Shown: positions 1 to 9,324 of the stretch, piece by piece | Numbering within the stretch: position 1 is the first letter of the stretch | How the letters are laid out: the number at the start of each line of letters is the position of its first letter | NCBI GenBank assembly: GCA_009731375.1 | Contig: BJOX01000286.1 | Location: forward strand, 256,132 to 304,107 | DNA length: 47,976 nt | Direction: 5' to 3' | DNA from: Paulinella micropora | Lineage: Eukaryota; Cercozoa; Imbricatea; Euglyphida | Translations under genes and position numbers: made by a program | The notes under the pieces: model-generated | What the model saw: the letters and a program-made list of their open reading frames with translations, nothing else | The model's database searches: none | What the model was told of the DNA's origin: nothing

Positions 1-159
1 ACCAGTATTTTCATTGAACATACCGGTCCGTCTGGAAGTGTTGGAACTGCCCTTGCGGGGGTGTCATTACAGCCTATCGTCAATTCTTCGTACTCCCCTC
101 ACGGGTGAGACGATGGAGGCGCATGTGCAGAAATGCATCAGCCATTGACAGAGAAGCAC

Positions 160-160
<1 letters not shown>

Positions 161-201
<41 letters not shown>

Positions 202-246
202 TGGATGCACATGGCCTTTTGGCTCAGCAATTGGCAGGAGATACAC

Positions 247-296
<50 letters not shown>

Positions 297-312
297 TATT
301 ATTATTATTATC
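161..312 (+). repeat. (ATT)n microsatellite containing a truncated dispersed repeat (copy A)
   Basis: Two (ATT)n runs (161-200 and 246-312) flank a 45-bp unique block at 201-245. The block matches one end of the about 175-bp repeats at 27319-27494 and 28141-28314, which lie in the opposite orientation and are also followed by (ATT)n. The copy is truncated at its 5' side, as 3'-anchored retroposons often are. It lies in the COPB1 intron just before the exon at 335. Confidence 0.75.
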
Positions 313-334
313 ATTATTATCGATCTGGCTGCAG

Positions 335-1197
335 GTTTGCGTCAGTTGCTGCTGTCTCCCGACTACTTCCTGGCCTCGACGCTCGCTGCATCCCTCACCA
401 AACTCGTCATTCGGTCTCAGCTAGGCACAGAACAGACCCCCATTTCCCCCCCCCCCCCGGCCGCCGGCACAGTTGCAACGCGCACGGACTGTTGTGCCGA
501 GCAGCCAGGCAGCGGATACGATCAGGACAGGTGCAGGGCAGGGCACAGCACAGAGCAGCAGCTCGCAGCGCGAGAGCCGCCCGCGGTGCGGAACGGTGCA
601 GTAACGAGAGGCCAGGGCAGGGCTAGTAGGCAGCGCAGGCTTGCAAAACACAGTACACAGCAGCAGCACCACACATGCACACCAAACGCACTTGTCCCCT
701 CGCAGACAATGGTTCATATATATAGCACATATATGTGCATGTGAGCATGTGGTTTGTGCGGGGCAGGTACGCACAGCTGGCAGGGCAGAACACGCCCGAG
801 GTGAACGAGGAGAAGGCCAAGTCGCTGCAGATCCTCGTCTCCATGATGCGCATGGGCGAACTGCACAAGACCAAGAAGATGGACAAGGACTCGGCGGACC
901 GGATCCGACACTGCATCCACCTGCTGCTCAGCGGCGACGCGGCACAGCAAACGCTATTCCTCAGCCGGTACAGCACAAATATGCACGCACACACACACAC
1001 ATACACACGCATAGACAAGGCTCAGCAAACGCTAGTCCTCAGCAAGTACAGCCCAAAAACACACACACACACATACACACGCACACAAACCAGGCTCAGC
1101 TCTTCCTCAGCCGGTTAAGCCAAACACACAAACACACACACACACACACACACGCACACACACACACACAACACACACAACACACACACACACACAC

Positions 1198-1236
<39 letters not shown>

Positions 1237-2139
1237 TAGTGACGATGTCTATGCCGCTTGTGCGCATGTCTGTGTGCTGTGCGTGTGTGGCGTGTAGGAG
1301 TCGCGGCCTCTTCAAGGAGCTCTTGGACCTGCAACGTCAGTGCCCCGCTATTCTTTTCACTCTTGCTGTTGTTGTTGCCTTTGCGCTTGCTGCGCTTTCC
1401 CTGTACTCTCGCTGAATTTGTCCCTTGTTTCTGCTTGCTGTTTGCTCTGTAGGGAAGAAGAAAGATGTGCGGGGAGAGAGGAGGGGAAAATAAACGGAGC
1501 GCAGAGAAGAAGAAGCGAGGGGCCAAAGAGGAGAGAGGAGAGAAAAGACTGTATGCAGGCAGTGTGGGAGTGCGGCTGTGGTAGATTAGCTGGCGTGGGG
1601 AGAAGCAGCTTGTGTCACGTGCGACGTGCAGGCGAGAAGAAGCTGAGCGCTGAGAAGAAAACCAAGATGATGGACTCCAAAGAAAACACACAGCAGGTGA
1701 CTTGCTCCTACGTATTGCGTGTGGGCCCATCTTTTTTGATTTTTGGTTGGTTTGGCACAAACATGCACGATTTGGTGTGTGTGTGTGTGTGTGTGTGTAT
1801 CTGTGTCTGTGTGTGAGTGCATGGCACTGTCCGGTGTGTGCAGGCGGACCAGCTGATCTGCATTAGACAGCTCAAGGGGATCGGGTACTTTCTGTTTTTT
1901 TCTCCTTCTATTCTTGCCGTTCTTTTTTCCTTCCTTCCTTCCTTCCTTCCTTCCTTCCTGTCTTTCTTTCTTTATTTTATTTTCTCCCTTTCTTCATTCC
2001 TTCCCCTTCCTCTTTTTTCTTTTTTTCTTCCTTTCACCTCTCTTTCTTCTTTCCTTCTTTCTTTCTTTCCTTCCTTTCTTCCTTTCTTCTTTCCTTTACT
2101 TCCTTTCTTCTTTATTTATTTATTTATATTTATTTATTT

Positions 2140-2181
<42 letters not shown>

Positions 2182-2356
2182 TCACTTTCCGTCTTGCTTC
2201 TTGCTCGCGCTGTCCTGTGCACGCGTCTTTGGTTGGTGTGTTGTTGTCGACGCTGTGCTGTGCACTCTGTGTTTGGTTGTTGTGTTGTTGTGTGGTCGGG
2301 CAGCTTCGACGAGGAGGTGGACGACGAGGACTCCGACCTCACTCGCGCCGTGGGCT

Positions 2357-2436
<80 letters not shown>

Positions 2437-2450
2437 ATTTCTCTCTCTAA

Positions 2451-2483
<33 letters not shown>

Positions 2484-2883
2484 CTATCCTTTCCCTTCCT
2501 TTCGTATGCCCTCTCTCCACTCTGCTTCTCTGTCTCTGTGTCTAGGTTGTTTGGTTGTGTGTGTGCGTGCATGCGTGCGTGCTTATGTGTGTGTAAGCAT
2601 GGTGTGTGTGTGTGTGGGAAGGGTTGTCGCATGCCAAGACAAGCAAGTTGGAGCGCATCTACCAACTCACAGGCTTTGCCGACCCCGTCTACTGCGAGGC
2701 CCAGCTCAAAGTACAGACACCCACCCATTGCGGCGTGGCTTGTGCTCATGGCTTGAGCTAGCAAAATCTGTGCACCATGACATCTCTTCGCATCTAGCAA
2801 AATCTGTGCACCATTACATCTCTTCGCATCCACGTCCATAAATGCAATCATTTACAAATTTCGTGTCCCTCCTACCCCCTACA

Positions 2884-2972
<89 letters not shown>

Positions 2973-3020
2973 TCCTTCCCTCCTTCCCTCCATCCCTCCA
3001 TCCCTCCCTCCCTCCCTCCC

Positions 3021-3060
<40 letters not shown>

Positions 3061-3696
3061 TTGTCTGTGATTAGGTGTTTGACTACAACATCGTGCTGGA
3101 TTTCCACCTTCTCAACCAAACAGATAAGGTAAACAAAATACATACCCACAGAATTTAGAATGGCCAAGGGGCGGGGGGGGGGGGGGGGGNNNNNNNNNNT
3201 GTCTTCTGAACATTTGATAGACACAATTGAACGCCGGTGCTGTGCGCCAAACCACGAAGGACCCATCATCTTATATGCTCTAGACAACCAACCGACTCTG
3301 TGTGCAGGTGTTGCAGAACTTGACTGTGGAACTGCACGCAAGCGGTCAGGCGCCCGCCTCTCCCCCTTCTCTCCCTCTCTCTTTCTCGGCCTGTCAGAAA
3401 AGCAAGGCGGTTGCTGGCTGGCTACAGGGTGATGATTGTCAACCTGTGCATAGACATGACGAAACGCATGCGGCTGCTAGGGAAGGCATGAGGTGTACGT
3501 CATGATAGCTCTCCCCGTGCATGGCGGGGGGCAGAGTGGCGCATATGGCTGCGGGAGTGGCTGGCTGGAGTGTAAATGTGTGTGTGTGTGTGTGTGTGCT
3601 GTTGTGGTTAGGCGAGCTGCGGGTGATGGACAAGATCGCCCCGGTCATGCTGCCGGCACGCGGCCTCCACAAGGTCCCGGAGCAAACATGCACAGG

Positions 3697-3747
<51 letters not shown>

Positions 3748-3946
3748 CAGATAGATAGATAGATAGATAGGTAGGTCGAGGATAGATCGATAGATCGATA
3801 GATCGATAGCGATAGATCGATAGATCGATAGATCGGTAGATTGGTAGATCGGTAGATCGGTAGATCGGTAGATCGGAAGGTCGGTCGGTCGGTAGAGGTA
3901 GGTAGGTAGGTAGGTGGGTAGGTAGGTAGGTAGGTAGGTAGGTAGG

Positions 3947-3997
<51 letters not shown>

Positions 3998-4903
3998 GTA
4001 GGTAGGTAGGTAGGTAGATAAACACGCATGGCGCGTTGCCGGGGAATTTGAGCATCAAGCTGGCTGCAGTGTATTCGCGTTTCTGCATGCAAAAGATTGC
4101 ACACATATTTGCGCTCATTTGCCTGAAGTTAGCCGTTGGCAGAGTGTGAGTGCTCGCAGGCTGCGGCTAGACGGTGCGGTCGTGCTGTGGGCATGACGCC
4201 TTGTGCAGGTGAAGATCAACATCAAGGTGGCCTCCACCGACTCGGGAGTTATCTTCGGGAACCTGGTCTAGCTATAAATTACATACATTACATAGATTGA
4301 TACGCCATTGCAATTCCTTTTTCGTGTATCTCCTCTAAGCCACTTCTGCATTGTTGTTCCAATCTGTTCGGCCTCTTTGTCGGCGGGCTTGGTAGTGTGT
4401 TGCCTTTGCGGCAGTGTGAGTGCTGAGTCTGGGGCCTAACTCTGTCCTATGCACGCATATGTCGGATGGTGACATGTATCTGAGCTGGTCTGTGGTGTGC
4501 CCGAGTGCTGCCGCGCGCGACTGGGTTTGGGGAGGAGGGCCTGCGTTCATGAGTGGATGGAGAGAAGGAGATGTGTTTTGCTGCGCAACAGGTGTTCGAC
4601 TCCGGCACCGAGAAAACACTGCTGACGCTGGCCAACATCCGTAACGCACACGCATTGCATATATACGTGCTTCTTGTACATACTAATGCATATATTATAT
4701 ATGGATGTATATAATATGTATATATGTATGTATATGCTAATGCATATGTAAAAAGATGTGTGCGTAAACTGCATTTATATTATATTATATTATATTATAT
4801 TATATTATATTATATTATATTATATTATATTATATTATATTATATTATTATATTATATTATATTATATTATATTATATTATATTGTATTATGTATATATG
4901 TAA

Positions 4904-4953
<50 letters not shown>

Positions 4954-7304
4954 CTGTGTGTCTGTGTGTCTGTGTGTCTGTAGTTTTGTACGTTATGTAT
5001 GTATGTATGTATGTATGTATGTATATGTATGTACGTATGTATGTATGTATGTATGTTTGTATGTATGTATGTAGCTTGTATGTATGTGCACGTAATTAAT
5101 TTCATGGTATGAATTTGTAACCAGCATTTGTTTGATCATGTATGTATGCATGTATGTATGTATGTATGTATGTATGTATGTACATGATATATTATATATG
5201 TACATGTATATTTCTATATGTACGTATTTATGTGCGTATTACATGTGTGCATGTATGTACGTGTGATGTTGAAATTATGTATGTGATTTGTAATACCGCT
5301 GCTTTCGTGCAGCAGCCCATGTGGTTAGCTGTGGCGTGTCTTAGGCATGGACATCATGGACTACATCGTGCCGGCCACCTGCAGGTCTCCGCTTCGCTCC
5401 CTCCCTACCTACCTACCTCAAACACACCTGCACACAACTTTCCCAGATGAAGCTTAGCCACTTTGTTGAGGCCTACCATTCCGCCTCACACTCCTGCACT
5501 ACTCTTCCGCCTCCATGCTGCATGTCCCTACCTCCTCCATACATGTGCGTGGGTGGGTAGCGAGCGCTCTTTCCGTTCCATGTGGGCCGAGTTCGAGTGG
5601 GAGAACAAAATCGCAGTCAACACCGAAATCCAGGGTTCATACACTCAAACGCACGTATGCAAAAATGTACATACACGCAAGGGCACGAAGCATCCCCTGC
5701 TAGTTATTTAAGTCTTGCGCTCGCTTGTATCACCAACCTTCCCCTGAAAACAGTCTGTTTATGTCATCTTGAGGTCCTTGTGCCAGTTGCAAGACCGTTC
5801 GGAAGACCTTTCTTTCTCTTTTCCTCTCCTTTTCTCTGTCTCTGTCTATTTATCTATCCATCTCCATTGCGGAAATGTGTGGGATGTCTGTTGCCTGCAG
5901 ACCTGAACGTGTTCCTGGATCACATTCTCAACATCACAAACATGACCTGCCAGACGCCGCGGGTCCGCGCTGCTGCTGCTGCCCGCTGCTGCGCTGTCCA
6001 CCCGCACACACTGCTCGCTCAACCTGCCCGCCCGACTGCCTGCTCTTTCCGCACCTCGCCTCCGCCACCATCACCAAACTTGTCGCCTCCTGCCCTGCCG
6101 CACCTCTTCAGTTAAGCATGCCACCCACAATAAATAATCTCCTTGTTTTTCTTCCTTGCTTTCTCTTTCTCCTCTCTTTCTTTCTCTCTTCCTTTCTTTC
6201 TTTTCTTTCTTTCGCTTTTTTGCCACTCTTTGTTAGGATTACTTGGGGGAGGGCAAGAAGTCCTCGGGTGCACACACGGATCCGGGCACGGGACTGGCGG
6301 AGGGTAGCAACAGCAACTTCTTGGCTGCCAACCTGTACGCTAAGTCAATGTTCGGTACACACCGTGCCTGCCCGCCACAGCGCTGTTTCCCCCCACCCCC
6401 ACCTCCATTACGTCAAACACGCGTCGCCCCCTCTTTCTTCGTCAGCACACAAGCGTCGGGCATAGGAAGCAAGTATTCGTTGTCGAACGTGTTCACTAAG
6501 TGTGTGTGTGTGTGTGTGTTTGTGTGTACATCTTTGTTGCGTTAGGGGAGTGCGCTCTGTTGAACGTGTCGGTGGAGCGCAACGCAACCACAGGTTCGCA
6601 GCGCACGCCCTTCATACACTCTGCCATGTCCATGGCTTGCATTCATGTTTGCGCGGAGAGCGGACGTTTCTTGAGTCAGCTTATAGTCCATGGTATTGTT
6701 GCTTGTGCCCTGCCCGTCAGAAAGCCGGGTCAAGATGGATCCAGCAGCGCCAGCCTTGCGTCAACTTGCATCATGGCGTGTTCTCTTTTCTCTAGGTCGC
6801 ATCGTTGGCTACTACCGCATTCGCACCAAGACACAAGGTCACCCTCAGCGCTCAAACAAAAATACGAATTTGAATAGCGTCGATGCGGAGAAACGGATGT
6901 CAAACAAATATATGGGATCCTACCACTTTCAAATTTTTCCACGCTGTCGTTCTAGCAATTTTTTTTGTTTTTTTTTTGTTGATATTTTCCCTTCTTTCTC
7001 CTTCCTTCCTTCCTTGCTTCTTTCAACTTTCCTTTCCTCCATTTCTTTCTTTCTTTCCTTCCTTCCTGTTTTCCTCTTCATCTCTTATTCCATTCTCTCG
7101 TGTCTCATGTCGTGACCTTGCTGTGTAGGTATTGCTCTCTCGTTGGGCGATCGTATCACCAGCAGACAACGCTCGATCCAGGTCCCTGGCATTGATGTCA
7201 TATATGCTCTCCCCCGTTTTTTGCCTGTGCATGTTCACTTGCATTCGTCCTTCTTACCACTGACTTGTGACTTACAGGCTGGCGCAAACGGAAGTGACCA
7301 GTAA
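335..7304 (+). CDS. COPB1: Coatomer subunit beta (beta-COP), 3' portion, 20 exons, 5' partial
   Basis: Beta-COP is a subunit of the COPI coat, which forms Golgi vesicles for retrograde traffic. Exons, all phase-compatible: 335-413, 767-967, 1298-1335, 1632-1696, 1844-1884, 2304-2359, 2622-2710, 3075-3128, 3308-3344, 3612-3673, 4209-4265, 4592-4640, 5345-5384, 5561-5634, 5901-5962, 6237-6354, 6546-6593, 6796-6837, 7129-7181, 7278-7304 (TAA). They give about 430 residues, roughly the last 45% of a typical 950-residue beta-COP: the end of the helical trunk, then the appendage. Diagnostic peptides include YQLTGFADPVY, VKINIKVASTDSGVIFGNL, MDIMDYIVPATC, MWAEFEWENK, FLAANLYAKSMFG and ALSLGDRI, in the family order. 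The start lies left of the window. Small exons alternate with introns of 50-700 bp filled by (CA)n, (CT)n and GATA-type repeats. Ten of 19 donors read GTC. The gene call is secure; single exon edges could shift by a few bases. Confidence 0.93.
1133..1234. repeat. (CA)n microsatellite in COPB1 intron
   Basis: About 100 bp of almost pure CA dinucleotide with a few AA or CG interruptions, ending about 60 bases before the exon at 1298. Confidence 0.95.
1921..2480. repeat. Polypyrimidine tracts (TTCC/TTTC)n and (TC)n in COPB1 introns
   Basis: Two tracts flank the small exon at 2304-2359: TTCC/TTTC tetranucleotides at about 1921-2178, and an almost pure CT run at 2361-2480 that starts directly at the exon's donor. 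The donor GTCTCT is therefore the first hexamer of the microsatellite. Confidence 0.9.
2886..3060. repeat. (CT)n / (CA)n / (TCCC)n compound microsatellite
   Basis: Alternating CT and CA runs with a TCCC/TCCA stretch at about 2970-3020, within the intron before the COPB1 exon at 3075. Confidence 0.92.
3696..4019. repeat. GATA / GATC / GGTA tetranucleotide array
   Basis: About 320 bp of 4-bp periodic sequence. Blocks of GATA give way to GATCGATA, then GATCGGTA, GGTC and GGTA, then GATA and GGTA again. It fills the intron between the COPB1 exons ending at 3673 and starting at 4209. Confidence 0.93.
4774..5205. repeat. (ATATT)n, (TA)n, (TG)n and (TATG)n compound array
   Basis: A pentanucleotide TATAT/TTATA block (about 4774-4886) runs into TA, TG and ATGT blocks inside the COPB1 intron between 4640 and 5345. 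Confidence 0.92.
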
Positions 7305-7531
7305 TTCATATCTAAAGCTAAGGTTTCGCTGTCTCTCAAGGACTTTCATTGTTTTGTTTGCGCTCGAACTTCAAAGAGTTTCTCAAACTGCATTACCTTG
7401 TGGCTTACAGGCTGGTGCAAACGGAAGAGACCAGTAATATGTCTAAAGCTAAGGTTTCGCTGTCTCTTAAGGACTTTGATTGTTTTGTTTGCGCTCGAAC
7501 TTCAAAGAGTTTCTCAAACTGCATTACCTTG
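7271..7531 (+). repeat. Tandem duplication (133-bp unit) covering the COPB1 terminal exon
   Basis: Unit 1 (7271-7403) and unit 2 (7404-7531) are near-identical head-to-tail copies. Each starts with the CTTACAG acceptor, then the last coding exon with its stop, then about 95 bp of 3' UTR ending in GCATTACCTTG or CATTACCTTG. Differences are few: one GGC/GGT synonymous change, one AGT/AGA replacement and scattered UTR changes. Only one poly(A) signal follows, after unit 2. Confidence 0.9.
7411..7437 (+). CDS. COPB1: Second (alternative) COPB1 terminal exon
   Basis: This is the downstream copy of the last exon, with its own intact CTTACAG acceptor, the same phase 0 entry and a TAA stop. It encodes AGANGRDQ, where the upstream copy (7278-7304) encodes AGANGSDQ. 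Splicing from the donor at 7182 to either acceptor gives a full open frame, so two C-termini differing at one residue are possible. Use of this exon is inferred; the sequence only shows that its signals are intact. Confidence 0.65.
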   Translation, partial: AGANGRDQ

Positions 7532-7545
7532 ACTGAGTTTTTATA

Positions 7546-7551
7546 AATAAA
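7546..7551 (+). terminator. COPB1 polyadenylation signal AATAAA
   Basis: A canonical AATAAA lies 109 bases after the stop of the second terminal exon and just beyond the tandem duplication. It is the first such hexamer after the COPB1 stop codons, so it would serve transcripts that use either terminal exon. Confidence 0.7.
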
Positions 7552-7840
7552 ATATCATAACGACTCGGGATTCACATCCTTACTGCCTTTATTCTTTCTT
7601 CTATTTCAATGTCTTCCCCCCCCCCCCACCCCCTCACTTTATATTTATTTCTTTCCTGTTATCTTCTCTGTTTGCTCTCATCTTGTGCAATTTCTTTCTT
7701 TCTTTCTTTCTTTCTTTCTTTACGCAAGCACTTTTTAAATAAATACTTGCCTCTCGTAAAGCGGAGTGGAAAGCAGAAGAGATAGAATGGAAGAGTTAAA
7801 TAAGAGGTGAAGCGTTACCTGTATATATATATATACATAC

Positions 7841-7895
<55 letters not shown>

Positions 7896-8014
7896 CCACG
7901 GTGTGTGTGTGTGTGTTTGTGTGTGTGTTTGTATGAATGTATGTATGTATGTATGTATGTATGTGTATTTATGTATGTATGCATTAGATCTTTGTAATTA
8001 GATCCTTCTCCTCA
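7552..8014. other. Intergenic segment with microsatellites; no gene seen
   Basis: Between the COPB1 poly(A) signal and the transposon nest the sequence holds a poly-C run (7618-7635), a CTTT run (7692-7722) and a TA/TG/TATG compound array (about 7817-7980). No coding motif or RNA gene was recognised. Confidence 0.8.
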
Positions 8015-8177
8015 TGTTACAGTGACTCAATATTAATATTTAATAATATAACCGTCTAACGACATGAAGAATGAGGAATACCTAACGTAGAAGGGACTCC
8101 GTACTCTCCAAGCCAAGGATAACCGAACAGATCGGAACATAGAGTAATGCCATTATATACCGCGTGGGCCGGCATAA
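8015..8177 (+). repeat. Left terminal inverted repeat arm
   Basis: 163 bp starting TGTTAC; matches the reverse complement of 19436-19591. It contains the TATATA-like core CCATTATATACCG near its inner end. Confidence 0.8.
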
Positions 8178-8297
8178 TCCACTCTCCCCCTCGAGCGTGC
8201 ACTCGTCAGGGTGCGCGAGAACTCCGACGAGTCAAGACCAGCTGAGCCTAACTAAACCTGCATACTAACATGTGCTAAATGTGAAAAATTATCTCGA

Positions 8298-8301
8298 GTG
8301 A
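8298..8301. other. Target-site duplication GTGA (left copy)
   Basis: GTGA precedes the 5' LTR and follows the 3' LTR (18910-18913). If the LTR end is set one base earlier (TAC), a 5-bp AGTGA duplication (8297-8301 / 18909-18913) fits equally well. The TGTA...TACA symmetry favours 4 bp. Confidence 0.85.
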
Positions 8302-8538
8302 TGTAGGCATCACCCCCCGGATAGCCGGTAAAAAATACCTTTTCCTGGTGACAGGTGCACCAGCTTGTTTTTCAGTATTATTTGTCCGGATTGGACCTGA
8401 TGCCATTTTATTCCTGGTCTGTTGCCGTTTTCCTTTTTGGCTTCACTGAGCTAATATAACGAGACATCATTCTCATTCTTGAGGACTGTGTTTGGTTGTA
8501 TTACCGACTTTTTACGAGCTATCGTTGGGGGCATTACA
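8302..8538 (+). repeat. 5' LTR (237 bp)
   Basis: Begins TGTA and ends TACA. It matches 18672-18909 except for about four differences (A/G near 8337, C/T near 8426, and a substitution plus one-base indel near 8470). CTAATATAAC at 8451-8460 is a possible TATA element. No AATAAA was seen. Confidence 0.96.
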
Positions 8539-9324
8539 TTTGGAGTCCACATCACTAGGGTGATTTCTTTCTGCTTTGCCACACAGGCAACAGAGTGAAT
8601 TTTCACTGACCTGTCTCACACGGGGACGTCAGACGAAAACAAATACTCCAACACAGCTCCCTCATAACTCTTTCACAAAACAAATAATTTGATTGGTCTC
8701 AAGCAGGTGTCTCGTACCCTCTAGCCCAATCAGTATCTGTGTGCTCACAAGGAGACATCAGATACAAACTCTCTGTCGTTCTTGCTGTTCTCACACAGAG
8801 ACCAAGAAGAAGGAGGTGGACAGAAGAGTGAAGGAACACACACAAAACACAAACAAGCATAGGGACAGGAGCACAACACTCTACCCTTCTAGTTTGTGCA
8901 TTTATCTGCATTATCTCACACATACGTCAGAGTATTTTTGCAAATCTCTGATCGTTTTCTAAAGGTAGGTCTGAGAACCTATCCGACCGACTGTCGACTT
9001 CTCAAGGAGAGCTTTTCTAGCTTCTCTATTACTATCTGTGTGTAGGTCCAAGTGCCTCATACTAGATACAATATAGAAAAGAAGGAGGAGAAAGTAATCT
9101 GAGTAAGGAGAACAAGAAATCGGAGAAAGTCTCAAAGACTATTTTTCTCAAACAAAAACAAACATACAAACAGTGTTTCATAGAGGACAGGGAATCTTAT
9201 CCTACCCTCTCTATTAGTTTCTCTCTTCACTAGTCAATCGACTGAAGGAGGAACAGAACACAAACGAACAAAAACCAAACATAGGAGCTGACACTGTCCT
9301 CCTGTTGATCACTACTACGACATC
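8539..9324 (+). other. Retrotransposon 5' leader; no ORF assigned
   Basis: A 786-bp region between the 5' LTR and the gag ATG. It holds the primer-binding site and would carry packaging signals. Short upstream ATG frames exist (for example from 8693), but none looks coding. Confidence 0.75.
8541..8558 (+). promoter_or_regulatory. Candidate minus-strand primer-binding site
   Basis: TGGAGTCCACATCACTAG starts two bases after the 5' LTR. TGG at this position is complementary to a tRNA 3' CCA, as in most LTR elements. I could not assign a tRNA, because the reverse complement does not show a clear T-arm consensus; the true match may cover only the first 8-13 bases. Confidence 0.6.

Noticed and set aside
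105-744. Long open frames full of Leu, Tyr or Ile at the left edge
   Set aside because: They are translations of (ATT)n. Only the part matching the COPB1 exon 335-413 is coding, and it is bounded by splice sites.
3696-4019. CRISPR array or satellite centromere
   Set aside because: Four-base periodic microsatellite with no spacers; the context is a eukaryotic intron.
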